From Lentisphaerae bacterium RIFOXYA12_64_32 (GTDB taxonomy: Bacteria; Verrucomicrobiota; Lentisphaeria; Oligosphaerales; YB12-FULL-65-16): a stretch of 64,000 nt of DNA. Each line of letters starts with the position of its first letter. The first letter of the stretch is position 1. The DNA is taken from positions 1-64,000 of the forward strand of contig MHBL01000027.1 of the NCBI GenBank assembly GCA_001803235.1, in the 5' to 3' direction. The notes beneath the pieces are model-generated. The model ran no database searches and was not told where the DNA came from. It worked only from the letters and a program-made list of their open reading frames with translations. The position numbers were made by a program, and so were the translations under genes. Positions 18,663 to 28,989 of this stretch are shown here, one piece after another.

Positions 18663-19646
18663 ATGATCAAACTGTGTTCACAACATGCGCTGGTGGTGGG
18701 GTACGATGGCCGGCAGCGGCCGTTCAGCTTCGACGTCCTGCGCGAGGAACTGCGGCTCTGTTTCCGGCAGTGTGGTGTCGCCGAGAGTTGGCAGGCGGAG
18801 CACATTGCCCTGGTCATTGAGGAACAGATTCTCGAGGCCCAGGGTCAACTCGACGCGCAGGTGGCCGAAGCCGAGATGGATGCCATGGTCACATCGGTGC
18901 TGCTGGCGTCAGGCTTTGGGGACGTGGCGGCCACGTACCGGGACCGACGCAAGACGCAGCCGCACGAGATGGGCAAAGAGTTGTTTGCCGCTTGGGACGA
19001 GGTCCGGCTCGAGCGTCAACTGGCTGGGTTTATCCCGTTGTCGCGCGCGGCGCTGCCCGAGTTGGTGGGGCGGGTGAAGCGGGCGCTGGCCGATTTGGGG
19101 CTGCGAGAAGTCAGCGATGGTCTCATTCAGGAGCTGGGCGCCCATTTGCTGCGGAACTCCGTCCGGGACAGTGACGCGGAGCAGGGGGTCCCCGACGCCG
19201 GCGACGTGATCGGCCCGGCGGAGTGGTCGGCGCTGCTGACCGACGCGCAGCGCGACTTGCTCGACCGCGGTGCGGTCCGACTGCTGCCGATCTCGGCCAT
19301 CTTTCCACGGGCCCGAATCGAGCTGGATTTGTCTCGGGTCATCCCGGACGCCGTGCAGCGCCCGCTGGCTGAGATCGTGTTCCTGCCCGGACTGCACCGC
19401 GCTTGTGGCGCGTTGCGCGACACCCTGGTGCGAGTGCGCGGCGAGCTCTGCCGGCGTCGCCCCCAGGCCGCCCAGTTCCCCGGGCACTTGATTGTGAAAG
19501 GTATGGAGATCCTGTTCGAGAGCCACTTGGTGCCGATGCGGCGGCGGGATGCCGACGTCCTGGTGCGTGAGGTGGACGAGATTGTGCGCGCGGCCATCGT
19601 GACGCGTGTGCCGTTCGAGGTCACTGTCTCCACCCACGCGCGGTAG
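18663..19646 (+). CDS. ATP-cone-like protein of unknown function next to nrdR
   Basis: I do not recognise this 327-residue protein as a whole. Residues about 12-100 resemble an ATP-cone, the allosteric nucleotide-binding module of NrdR and ribonucleotide reductases. YDGRQRPFSFDVLREELRL matches the usual RDGR-x-PFD-x-x-K start, and FGDVAATYRDRRK matches the closing GxxDVAxxYxxYR. The remaining 225 residues are mostly helical with many Arg and Leu, and have no catalytic motif I can name, no cysteines in the spacing of a reductase and no membrane helix. The order nrdR then this gene, in the same direction, suggests a nucleotide-sensing role. That is inference. A strong stem-loop lies 10 bp after the stop codon. 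Confidence 0.7.
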   Translation: MIKLCSQHALVVGYDGRQRPFSFDVLREELRLCFRQCGVAESWQAEHIALVIEEQILEAQGQLDAQVAEAEMDAMVTSVLLASGFGDVAATYRDRRKTQPHEMGKELFAAWDEVRLERQLAGFIPLSRAALPELVGRVKRALADLGLREVSDGLIQELGAHLLRNSVRDSDAEQGVPDAGDVIGPAEWSALLTDAQRDLLDRGAVRLLPISAIFPRARIELDLSRVIPDAVQRPLAEIVFLPGLHRACGALRDTLVRVRGELCRRRPQAAQFPGHLIVKGMEILFESHLVPMRRRDADVLVREVDEIVRAAIVTRVPFEVTVSTHAR

Positions 19647-19656
19647 TCAGGCCGAT

Positions 19657-19699
19657 ATAGGCTGTAGGTGTTAGGCAGGCCTAACCGACTACAGCCTAT
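19657..19699 (+). terminator. Strong stem-loop after the ATP-cone gene
   Basis: The outer arms ATAGGCTGTAG and CTACAGCCTAT are perfect (11 bp). The inner arms GTTAGGC and GCCTAAC are also perfect (7 bp), with a 2-nt loop. No T-run follows, so intrinsic termination is uncertain. It may instead be a repeat-derived hairpin, since similar GCCTA/TAGGC strings occur at 21.3 and 46.2 kb. Confidence 0.4.
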
Positions 19700-20026
19700 G
19701 CAACCTGAGCTCGCCGCGGAAAACAGCGCCAGCGGAACCGGCAGAATCAGGCCCGCCGCGAGGCGACCATCGGCTTGCCCTGAAGGGGCAACGTATAGTA
19801 GCCCAGGGCAGAGCGACAGCGTCACCCTGGGTTCTCGTGTTGACCGGTGGAAAACGGTTGCCAGCACGGGGCCGATTCAATGGCGTGTGTCGTGGTCCGC
19901 GAGGGCATTTGCGGTCGCCGCTCTGAGGCACCAGGCGGAGAATGCAAAGACGAACGAGGGCGCTGTTGCCGACGTGCGAGTACGCACGCGGCAAAGTTTG
20001 GGCGTTGCAGCGACAGGGAGACTGAC
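19700..20026. other. Spacer without a recognised gene
   Basis: Between the stem-loop and the nitrilase gene no coding region was recognised. The last 20 bases hold the ribosome binding site ACAGGGAG for the GTG start at 20027. Confidence 0.4.
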
Positions 20027-20973
<947 letters not shown>

Positions 20974-21080
20974 GGGCGCCCAATGGACCTGCGGTTTCCC
21001 GATCAGGTTGGGAGGCGGCCCACCCAAACGCTTAGAACGACCCGCGATCACGCATCGTAACTGCTCCGGTCCCCCGATTG

Positions 21081-21255
21081 GGAGACCCCTGTGGCCTTGT
21101 GCCACAGGTGAATCAGGTTCACTGGCCACAACGCCAGCGCTTCTCCTCTCCCTTATCCCGTCCGCCGCCGGCGGGCGGGATAAGGGAGAGTGGGGGTGGC
21201 GCCGGTCCAGCAGGCGAACCTGATTCACCTGCCACGCAAGGTGGCAGGGGTCTCC
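21081..21255. repeat. Dispersed repeat R5, long copy with 40-bp inverted ends
   Basis: The left end GGAGACCCCTG ... GGTGAATCAGGTTC is repeated inverted at the right end. The middle parts of the two ends differ, but each forms its own hairpin (TGTGGC with GCCACA on the left; TGCCAC with GTGGCA on the right), so changes look compensated. Inside is a further hairpin, CTCTCCCTTATCCCG against CGGGATAAGGGAGAG. No flanking direct repeat was found. Together with the heptamer array it fills the 494-bp spacer 20885-21378. Confidence 0.65.
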
Positions 21256-21378
21256 AAGACGAGACGGCGGATTCCGCGCCTACCTGAGTAGTTACCACGC
21301 ATCTTTCCTAACCTAACAGCCTACAGCCTATCCACCTACAGTCTACCGGAGCAACTACCAGCAGCGAAAGGATGCGTC

Positions 21379-21530
21379 ATGAAGACCATTCTCGAGCCGG
21401 CGCGTGAGATCCCTGTGATTCGGGACGTCGATGTTGTGGTGGCGGGCGGCGGGCGGCGGGCCGGCGGAAGTGGCCGCCGCTGTGGTCGCGGCACGGAACG
21501 GGGCCAGGACGCTGCTGGTCGAGCGCTATT
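21379..21530 (+). pseudogene. FAD-dependent oxidoreductase, frameshifted N-terminal fragment
   Basis: After a ribosome binding site (AAAGGA), ATG 21379 opens EIPVIRDVDVVVAGGG, the beginning of an FAD-binding GxGxxG motif. The next codons are out of frame. In a second frame the motif continues as PAEVAAAVVAARNGARTLLVERY and then stops. A tandem 7-bp unit (GGCGGGC, around 21440-21462) is present in extra copy exactly at the junction and explains the shift. After VERY the rest of the oxidoreductase is missing, and the sequence passes directly into UroD-type coding DNA. Confidence 0.75.
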
Positions 21531-22262
21531 GAGCTGCTCAAGGACCAGAGAGACGTCCAGTTCCGCGAGCAGCCGATCGTGCGGCATTACGACGACCTGT
21601 GCGCTTATCTCCGCGTTCAATTTCCCGAGCAGAAGGTGCCCTTCTCCGGCCTTGGCTCTCAAGGCCCGATCACCTCGGCTGTGCTCTTGCGGGGGCAGGA
21701 CTTCATCTACGATGTCATCGACTATCCGGAGCAGGTCCGGGAGTTTCTGACGCTGCTCACCGACAGCATTATCCGGTACCGGCATTTCCAGAACGAGATG
21801 AATGGCCTGCCGGCGGTCAACTCCCAGGCTGGCGGCTTGGCGGATGATTTTGCCAGCCTCCTGTCGCCGGATATGTGGCCGGATTTCGTTGTGCCGTTCT
21901 GGAACCGGCTTCTCGACGGTGTGACCAGCGGTTCGCAACGGTCTGTTCATTGCGAGAACCTGTCGCCAGCTCACCTCAAGTATCTGAAAGACATCAGGCT
22001 CACCCACTTCCAGCCGTCGGTTTCGGACATGTTGACGATCGAGAACGTCAAGGCCAATACGGCAATTCCATTCGATTGGCTGTTGTACTCCTATCACATC
22101 ACCGAGATGAGCGACGCGCAGATCCAGGCCTGGGTGGACAAGACCGTAAGCGCCGGCATCACCTCCATCCGCACCCAGTTCGGCGAGTTCGCATGCAAAC
22201 GAGGGAAGCTGGACCGCATCAAATCGTTCTACCGTGCGTTTGAGAAATACCGGGTTGAATGA
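21528..22262 (+). pseudogene. UroD-family protein, C-terminal fragment
   Basis: The open frame (IELLKDQRDVQFREQPIVRH and onward, about 244 residues) covers the C-terminal two thirds of a uroporphyrinogen-decarboxylase-like TIM barrel. Recognisable parts are GSQGPITSAVLLRGQDF, VIDYPEQVREFLTLL and the closing HCENLSPAHLKYLKDI to QFGEFACKRG region. Its own N-terminus is replaced by the oxidoreductase fragment upstream, with no start codon in good context; GTG 21579 would be the first. It is probably not expressed as a normal enzyme, although the frame itself is undamaged, so the rearrangement is probably recent. Confidence 0.75.
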
Positions 22263-22669
22263 CTCTCTGGCGAATCAGAAGGGGGCGCTGCGATGAACTC
22301 GTCGAGGTTCGCAGGCAATCGCGACAGATCGATGTCCGGGAGTTGCAGGGCTCGCTCCGGCACCCGCGGGAGCGAGCCGCTCCCGCCACTTTGCCAGAAC
22401 GCCCGACGGACGCGAGCAACGCCCGCACCTGATCGGGCGGTATTCCGCCCGGGAACCGCTGACGCCATACCGGCGCGTGCGGCAGGGCGCAGGCTTTCTC
22501 CATGTTTTTGCAGGGATCCGGCATGTTGCGGGCCTGCTATCCGCGGCTGCGGATGGCATTGTTGGGTGTAATGGTCGCGGTGGATGATCTGGAGGCGTGT
22601 TGGTGTGCTGGCACGGGTCGCCGGTTCTTTGGCGCGCCCGCAGCTTGCCCGCCGTAGCCGCCCAGGGCC

Positions 22670-22913
22670 GGCGGCCTGGCTCGCGGGGTACCGCCACGCC
22701 CCCAAGGCAGCCCGCGAGACGCGGGCGCTCCAGGGGACGTTCTTCGTGGAGCGCCCGCGTCCCTGCGGGCGTAGGGCTTGGGCAGCGCAAGCACCCCGCC
22801 GGCGAAAGGCCGGCGTGACCGGAACGCTTGCCTGCGGATGTGCCTGGGGCGGCCTGGCTCGCGGGGTACCGTCACGCCCCCAAGGCAGCCCGCGAGACGC
22901 GGGCGCTCCAAGG
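22670..22913. repeat. Dispersed repeat R3: two 66-bp direct copies
   Basis: The 66-bp units at 22670-22735 and 22848-22913 differ at two positions. Each contains the palindrome CCCGCGAGACGCGGG (22711-22725 and 22889-22903), preceded by GGCGGCCTGGCTCGCGGGG. The same palindrome occurs twice more at 38.5-38.6 kb. The remaining spacer from 22263 to 22993 (731 bp) shows no gene that I can support. Confidence 0.75.
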
Positions 22914-22993
22914 GGGCATGAGAAGGCACACGGTCGGGGACTGGTTGGGCGTTGTGCGTGGCTGGGGTCGCAACCGGGAGGCACTGGGGTCCT

Positions 22994-25900
22994 ATGCGAA
23001 CACCGTTGAAACGGTCTGCGGGCTGGGTGGGGCTTGCCGTATTCCTGTCCATCATTGGAGGTGGTACCATGCAGGCGGGGAACGTGGTGCGGCTGGATGG
23101 CGTGTTGGCGCTGGGGGACAGCGTGCACCGTGACCGCTGGGGCGTGGACGGGTACCAGCCGGGGTGTGTGCTGCGCGACGTGGATCCGGCGTCGGGCCCG
23201 GTGAGCGCCGGCCCGGCGTGCTGGGCGTCGGACAACTGGGACGCGACGCATGCGCTGGTGCTGGTCTTGCCGCGGCGCGTGTCGGTCACAGCGGTGACTC
23301 TGCACTGGCCGAAGCAGGGCGGTGCGATCCTGACACCGCGGCGGTTGCTTGTCCAAGGTTCTTGTGACGGCCGCTGGGCGGACCTGGCGGAAGTGCGCCG
23401 CGAGCAACCGGAGGCCGTGACGCGTGCGGAGTTTGCAGCCGCGGCGCCGCTCGAGGCGGTGCGGGTTGTCCTGCCGCCGGACGGTGCGAACCCCGCCGCG
23501 GACCGCCGCCTGTGGCTGGCCGGCATCGCGGTCGACGGAACGCCGGTTGAGCCGGCCGCGGCGGTTGACACTGCGAAGCTCAAGGCGCAGTTCGAGGCCG
23601 AACTGCGCGAGCTGCGGCAGCGCGAAGATGCCGAGCGCGTGGCCCCGGCGTTGGCCGTGGTGATGCAGCAGCGCAAGCCGCGCGGGTTCATGGGGATCAT
23701 CGATGCCGACGACGTGGCGCGTGGGCGCCGGAACGTGGCGGCGCGGCCGTGGGCGAAGGACGCGGCGGACAGGATCGTCAAGGACGCCGACTGGTGGCTC
23801 GGTCAGTCCGACGAGTACATCTACGGCTTGGTCCCGGCGGGGAATCCGCGCGCTCTTTGTCCGCAGTTTGAGAAGGGGTGCCCCATTCACGGCGGCGCGC
23901 GCCAGAGCTTCACGGCGACCTTGGAGTCGCCGTACCGCTGGCGGTGTCGCAAGGGTGGGGAGGAGTGGTACGACGGCGCCGTGGTGAAGAATCCGAAGAC
24001 CGGCGTCGAGGTCACGGTGCGCGACGATGGCAACGGCTGGCTGGCGCCGGACGGGTTTGCCGCGCCCGGGCGGCGGTACTTCTTCGTGGCGGCGTATCGG
24101 TACTTCCTGATCGGTAAACTGTTCCACAGTCCATACGAAGGCGATGGCGGGTCGACGTACCACGGCGGCACGCCGGTCGTGCAACTGGCGCTGGCCTACG
24201 CGATCACCGGCGATGCGCGGTACGCGCACAAGTGCGCGGTCATGTTGAACCGGTTGGCGGAGTTGTACCGCACGTACGACGGTTGCATCGAAGGCCCGAC
24301 GCAGCGCCAGGATGGCTACATCGGGCAGACGTCCGAGCGGTTCCTGGCGCAGAACCTGGAGTTGGCCGCGGACCTGATCTGGGATGAGATCGAGAAGGAC
24401 GCGCCGCTGCGGGAGTTCTTTGCCGCCAAGGGCAATGCGGACTACGACGGCGACGGGCGGGTGACCGGTGCGGACCTCACGTTCAACCTGCAGCGGAACC
24501 TGTTCGGGTACGTCTACGAGTACCTGCACCGGCTCATGCCATACATGGATGGCGACTTCATCATGTACGAGATGACCGCCCTGGCCGTGCTGGCGCGTGT
24601 CCTCGGGAACGCCGACATTCTGGCCGAGACGCTGGAAAGCGACCTGGGCCTGCGCGTGCTGCTGACCAACTCCTGGTTCCGGGACGGGAAGTTCATCTAC
24701 GACAGCACCGGTTACAACGTGGGCAATGCGCAGACACCGCTGCGGATCGCCGAGTGGCTTGACGGCATGGCAGTACCGCCGCGGTTCCCGGCGCCGCTCG
24801 ACCTGTACCACCACCCGGACTACCGCATGGCCATGCTGTTCGATTTCCTGCGTTACGTGGACTGCGACGGGCGGCCGCCGCAGATTGGCGACGTGGGCGG
24901 GTCGCGGGCGCGGCAGGGGCGGACAACACCACCGTACGATGCCTTCGACGAATGGGCGCTGCTGCGTCTGCCCGAGCAGCGGGAGTTCTACAGTGCGCGG
25001 CTCGATGCCGCGAGCAACGGCGACCTGGAAGGCTTCCGCCGCGGTCGCGCCGACTGGTGGCTGCTGTTCCACGCCGGCGAGGCGCCGGCCCCGGCCCCGG
25101 CGACGCCCGGCGCACCATTGCCGGGCGAAGCGAGTTCGCACCTGTTCGACGACAGCGGCATCGCGATCCTGCGGGCTGGGAACAGCCCGGCGACCCGCCA
25201 GCACGTGCCGGTGACGTTCAGCAAGGGCGGGTATGCCCACGGCCATGGCGACAAACTGGCCCTCAACGTGTTCCGGTTTGGGTACGATCTGACCGCGGAC
25301 CTCGGCTACCCGACGACGTGGACCGACATCAAGTACGGCGGTTGGGAGACGCACACCGCCAGCCACTGCACGGTCATGCTGGACGAGGCACGTCAGCAGG
25401 GCAACGTGATCGGGCGTTTGCACTGGTTCGCAACGGACGTCGGCGTTGACGCGGTCGAGGCGTCGGCGGAGCCGGCGTATGCGGCCGCTACGCTGTACCG
25501 GCGTACGGTCGCACAGGTGCGGGACGACCAAGGCGAGGCGCTGTACACCATCGACGTCTTTCGTACCGCCGGCACGACCACGCGCGACTATCTGTTCCAC
25601 GCCCTCGGCAAGCCGGAGGAGATGACCGTGGAACTGGCTGACACGGCGGCGGCGTGGACGGCGCAGCCGAAGGGCTCGTTGGCTGGCGAGGGTGTCGAAC
25701 CCATGACGCGGGCCGGCTATTCGTTCCTGTTCGACCTGCAGCGGGCGCGGACGGACAATGGCCTGACCGCGCGCTGGCAGCCGGTGATCCGCAACGAACA
25801 GCCTGACCGGTACTTATTGACACGCAAGACGTTCCGTGATTTCACGGCGGACTTCAACATGCTGCGAACTGGGAAGACCCCCGGTGAACGCCAGCGCGCG

Positions 25901-27286
25901 CTGTTCGCCTTCCGCGTGGATCCGGGCAACGTCGAGAACCGGTGCGTGGCCTGGCTCGATGCCGGGGGCGCCGTCCCGGCGGGCGAGCCTCAGCCGGACC
26001 GTCTGTTCGTCGGCAAGCCGGTGCAGATCCGAGTGGCGGTCGCCGGCGGCCAGGCCAGTGTGTTCGTGGACGGGCAACTGAAATCGCAGGTGGTGGACCC
26101 GAACGGCACGCCGCCGGCGGAAGGCGCGATCGGGTTCATGAACTACTACAGCTACGACTACGAGTTCCGTGACCTGGTCATCACTCCGGCGGGCGGCGAA
26201 CCGGTGCGCGTCGATCTGGCGCGGCCGTTGGACCCCGGCGTCTGGGCGCGGATCGACCCGACGTACTCGGCCGACGCCGGGTCTCTGCGGGCGAGTGACT
26301 CTGAAGCCCCGACGTTGTGTTTGCGCATGCTTGGGGCGCCGGGGCGGGACGTGATCCGCGCCAAGGCCGAAGGATACGGCGTGCGCGGGCAGAGCCCGTT
26401 TGAGGGACACCTGATCGTGCGCGAACGCCCCTCGGACAAAGCGAGCCCGAGCGTGTTTGCCGGGGTCATCGAGGCAACGCTGGGTTCGGGCCCGACGAGA
26501 GTCAAGTCCATTGAGCCCGTGAAGCCGGCGTCGGGTCAGGAGACGGCCTGGGCCGCAGCGGCCGGCGTGGCCATGAAGGTGGTGACGGCGCCGCAACCGG
26601 GCGAAGAGCGAGTAGACTACGTGTTCAGCGCCCTGAGCGACAGGGCGGAGTTCGCATTTGCCACGGACGCCGGGGACGTTCGGTTCCAGGGGCGGTTCGG
26701 GTTCCTGACGACCCGCGCGAAGGCGCCGGGTTCGCTGATGCTGGTGGGGCAGGGGCACCTCTCGTGCGGTGCGAAGCGGGTCGACCTGCCGGCGCCGGTG
26801 CTGGGGACGGTGACGGTGATGGAACCGGACCGCAGCACGGTTGCGGTCCGGTTGGACCCGGGCTCGCCCACGCCCGCCGCGGTTGCGGGACAACGGGCCC
26901 TGGTGACACACCCGGACTTCGCCTCTCCGGCGGTCTATACGGTTGTCGGGAGTGAAGCCGGCGAGGCGGGCGCGTGGCGCCTCCAACTCAACATGCCGTT
27001 CACGGTGGCGCGCGGTGTGGTCCGGAGCGTGGACCCCGGGGCGGGTGCATTTGCCGCCGCAACGCCCGTCATGAAACTCAGAGTGAATCCGCACCTGTTT
27101 GACGGCAAGTATGTTCTGGCGGGAGCTAAGGGCACCCCGCGGCGGCTGAAGACCGCAGCGGAAGCCGCGTTTGTGCTGGCCGCGCGCGAGGCGATTGTGG
27201 ACTTCGCGGCCGGTGGTGAGTTCATCGTCTGGGACATCGGCCCCGGCGACCGCATCGAGATTGTGCCGCAGGGTTCGATGCGGTGA
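22994..27286 (+). CDS. Very large heparinase II/III-like secreted polysaccharide lyase
   Basis: The 1430-residue protein starts at ATG 22994 with a signal peptide (GWVGLAVFLSIIGGG). Residues about 30-190 look like a discoidin-type beta domain. A long alpha/alpha-toroid region follows, then the heparinase II/III-type beta domain with its signature from residue 745 (GGYAHGHGDKLALN: His749, His751, Asp753). Such enzymes cleave uronic-acid polysaccharides. Two additions are unusual: a dockerin- or EF-hand-like calcium loop, DYDGDGRVTGADL, at about 483-495 inside the helical part, and a LamG/DUF1080-like domain around 950-1075 (FRDFTADFNMLRTG, IRVAVAGGQASVFVDGQLK). Near neighbours are a nitrilase, an AraC regulator and a UroD-like protein. 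Substrate is unknown; the catalytic assignment is by motif. Confidence 0.82.
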   Translation: MRTPLKRSAGWVGLAVFLSIIGGGTMQAGNVVRLDGVLALGDSVHRDRWGVDGYQPGCVLRDVDPASGPVSAGPACWASDNWDATHALVLVLPRRVSVTAVTLHWPKQGGAILTPRRLLVQGSCDGRWADLAEVRREQPEAVTRAEFAAAAPLEAVRVVLPPDGANPAADRRLWLAGIAVDGTPVEPAAAVDTAKLKAQFEAELRELRQREDAERVAPALAVVMQQRKPRGFMGIIDADDVARGRRNVAARPWAKDAADRIVKDADWWLGQSDEYIYGLVPAGNPRALCPQFEKGCPIHGGARQSFTATLESPYRWRCRKGGEEWYDGAVVKNPKTGVEVTVRDDGNGWLAPDGFAAPGRRYFFVAAYRYFLIGKLFHSPYEGDGGSTYHGGTPVVQLALAYAITGDARYAHKCAVMLNRLAELYRTYDGCIEGPTQRQDGYIGQTSERFLAQNLELAADLIWDEIEKDAPLREFFAAKGNADYDGDGRVTGADLTFNLQRNLFGYVYEYLHRLMPYMDGDFIMYEMTALAVLARVLGNADILAETLESDLGLRVLLTNSWFRDGKFIYDSTGYNVGNAQTPLRIAEWLDGMAVPPRFPAPLDLYHHPDYRMAMLFDFLRYVDCDGRPPQIGDVGGSRARQGRTTPPYDAFDEWALLRLPEQREFYSARLDAASNGDLEGFRRGRADWWLLFHAGEAPAPAPATPGAPLPGEASSHLFDDSGIAILRAGNSPATRQHVPVTFSKGGYAHGHGDKLALNVFRFGYDLTADLGYPTTWTDIKYGGWETHTASHCTVMLDEARQQGNVIGRLHWFATDVGVDAVEASAEPAYAAATLYRRTVAQVRDDQGEALYTIDVFRTAGTTTRDYLFHALGKPEEMTVELADTAAAWTAQPKGSLAGEGVEPMTRAGYSFLFDLQRARTDNGLTARWQPVIRNEQPDRYLLTRKTFRDFTADFNMLRTGKTPGERQRALFAFRVDPGNVENRCVAWLDAGGAVPAGEPQPDRLFVGKPVQIRVAVAGGQASVFVDGQLKSQVVDPNGTPPAEGAIGFMNYYSYDYEFRDLVITPAGGEPVRVDLARPLDPGVWARIDPTYSADAGSLRASDSEAPTLCLRMLGAPGRDVIRAKAEGYGVRGQSPFEGHLIVRERPSDKASPSVFAGVIEATLGSGPTRVKSIEPVKPASGQETAWAAAAGVAMKVVTAPQPGEERVDYVFSALSDRAEFAFATDAGDVRFQGRFGFLTTRAKAPGSLMLVGQGHLSCGAKRVDLPAPVLGTVTVMEPDRSTVAVRLDPGSPTPAAVAGQRALVTHPDFASPAVYTVVGSEAGEAGAWRLQLNMPFTVARGVVRSVDPGAGAFAAATPVMKLRVNPHLFDGKYVLAGAKGTPRRLKTAAEAAFVLAAREAIVDFAAGGEFIVWDIGPGDRIEIVPQGSMR

Positions 27287-27339
27287 GGTCTGGGGAAAGA
27301 CCGCGTACCGGTGCTGCGGACATGGCGGCCCTTGCCCTG

Positions 27340-27545
27340 GCAGAGAGTGGGCGCGTGCTGCTCGTCGTGGTGTCTTGCCCGGCGGCGTCCCGCCGGGCAA
27401 GACACCATCCCTCGCGGCCCTGGCGTCGGCAACGCGCCACCCCGGATGGGCTCTTGGCGCTCTGCTTCGCGCCGCGCGCTGCGAGCCCACTACAAGCGTC
27501 GTCGGCCCCTGTTCGGAGTGGCGCCACCGGGCAAGACACCATCTT
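27340..27545 (+). repeat. Dispersed element R1, copy B
   Basis: This copy holds the R1 core (GATGGGCTCTTGGCGCTC, then GCGAGCCCACTAC) in the same orientation as copy C. It includes a perfect 18-bp inverted repeat with a 4-nt loop: TGGTGTCTTGCCCGGCGG at 27368-27385 and its complement at 27390-27407. It lies between the convergent ends of the heparinase-like and nitrilase genes and could act as a bidirectional terminator hairpin. The terminal GATCTGTGC ends seen in copies A and C were not found here. Confidence 0.65.
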
Positions 27546-27560
27546 CGTGCCCCGCGCGCA

Positions 27561-28889
27561 TCACTTCCGGAACGGGTCTTCGACCAGCGCCTGCACGAGG
27601 GGCGCGTAGGTCGGTTCGCGGCGTTCGCACCAGCAGATGCCGCGGAACGTGGTGCCGAGGAATTCCCGGGGCAGGTCGGCCAAGTCCACATCGGCGTAGA
27701 CCAGGGGGGTGCCGCCCGACATGGTCAGCGTGCGCCCGCGCGGCGAGAAAATACCGGTGCCGACGCCCGAGTTGCGCGAGACGACCATGTACACGTGGTT
27801 GTCCATGGCGCGCATGCGCTGGATCATGGTCCAGCGCTCGACGTCGAAGTCATGTGGTTGGCCCGGGAAATCGAAGCAGGTCGAGGCGCGGTGGTCGCCC
27901 ATGATGGGCAGGCAGACGATCTCGGCGCCCTGCCGCGCCAGAGTGCGTGCGGACTCTGCAGCGGACGAGTCCATGCAGATATTCATGCCGATCTTGGCCC
28001 AACCGAGGTCGAACACGCCGAACTCGTCGCCCGGCGTGACGCCCCACCAGATCTCGAATGGCTGGGCGAGGTGGACCTTCCGGTACTTGCCGGCGATCTC
28101 GCCATGCTTGTCAATGAGCATGGCCGTGTTATGGACCCGATCGCCGTTCTTCTCCCAGGCGGAGAAACACAGCGCAAGGTGGTGTTCGCGCGCGAACTTC
28201 TGGAATGGCCGCGTTTCCTTCCCGGGGATCTTGATGGCTTGCTGCGGAATGGTTTGCGCGTTGGACGGCATGCCGCTTACAAGCATGACCTCGGGGAGGC
28301 AGAGCAGGTCAATGCCCCGGTCCGCCGCCTGGCGGCAGTACTGCAGGTAGAAGCTGGTGTTCGAGTCGACCGTGTGCGCGCCCGGTGGCGGATGGCCGCC
28401 GGCCGCACCGAGGCGTACGGGCCGCGACTTTGGGGCGGCAATGCGCCGGACCTCGGGCACAGCCCAGCGGAGTTCCCCGGTGGCCGAACCGCACATCAGG
28501 AGCCGTACCACGAGCGAATCGGCGCACTTGGGCGCCGGCATCTGCCCCTCGTAGACAACCCAGCCGTTGTCCATGCCGATCGGCAGAAGCGGTTCCCAGG
28601 CGGCGATGCCCGTGCCCCAGATGCCACCTTTTCCGTCGGTCCAGAGCATGGCGGCGCTGACGCTGTCGTAGCTGCGTTCCAAGTCCTGCCACCGGACTTT
28701 GGCGCGGATGCGTACCCACTGTCCAGGTTTGAGGATTGGGTAGGCCAGGTCCCAGCCGCCGTAGCAACCCGGGCGGCTATTGCTGGTGATGACGAAGGTG
28801 TCGCCGTCCCGGCAGGTGCGGGGCGCGATGGCGTCGCGCGGCGCCCACGGGCGTGACGTCTTCAACGGCAGAGCCTGTCCAGTTCTCAT
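27561..28889 (-). CDS. Two-domain carbon-nitrogen hydrolase
   Basis: The 442-residue protein has a nitrilase-superfamily domain at about 150-440 with the complete triad: Glu200 in LCLPEVML, Lys271 in YRKVHLAQ, and Cys305 in NICMDSS. The first 150 residues are a separate beta-rich domain (YGGWDLAYPILKPGQWVRIR, MLWTDGKGG) that resembles a carbohydrate-binding or jelly-roll module. No signal peptide is obvious. The start at ATG 28889 follows GGGAGG. It is convergent with the heparinase-like gene. An amidase acting on an amide of a sugar or sugar acid would fit the context, but that is inference. Confidence 0.85.
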   Translation of the reverse strand: MRTGQALPLKTSRPWAPRDAIAPRTCRDGDTFVITSNSRPGCYGGWDLAYPILKPGQWVRIRAKVRWQDLERSYDSVSAAMLWTDGKGGIWGTGIAAWEPLLPIGMDNGWVVYEGQMPAPKCADSLVVRLLMCGSATGELRWAVPEVRRIAAPKSRPVRLGAAGGHPPPGAHTVDSNTSFYLQYCRQAADRGIDLLCLPEVMLVSGMPSNAQTIPQQAIKIPGKETRPFQKFAREHHLALCFSAWEKNGDRVHNTAMLIDKHGEIAGKYRKVHLAQPFEIWWGVTPGDEFGVFDLGWAKIGMNICMDSSAAESARTLARQGAEIVCLPIMGDHRASTCFDFPGQPHDFDVERWTMIQRMRAMDNHVYMVVSRNSGVGTGIFSPRGRTLTMSGGTPLVYADVDLADLPREFLGTTFRGICWCERREPTYAPLVQALVEDPFRK

Positions 28890-28989
28890 GGTTGCCGGCC
28901 TCCCTCGTTGGTGCGGTGTGACGGGGCTTACGCCTTTGTACAACACTACGTGCACGCCGCAGGGTTTGCAAGGGAAGCGGGGAGGGCGT

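Noticed and set aside
22229-25600. Open reading frame of about 1120 codons on the minus strand opposite the heparinase-like gene
   Set aside because: Its peptide is Arg/His/Pro-rich without any family motif and mirrors the codon pattern of the real gene on the plus strand, an effect of high GC content. The same applies to long antisense frames at 4331-7261, 2243-3832, 25814-27691, 59869-61356 and 61741-63018.
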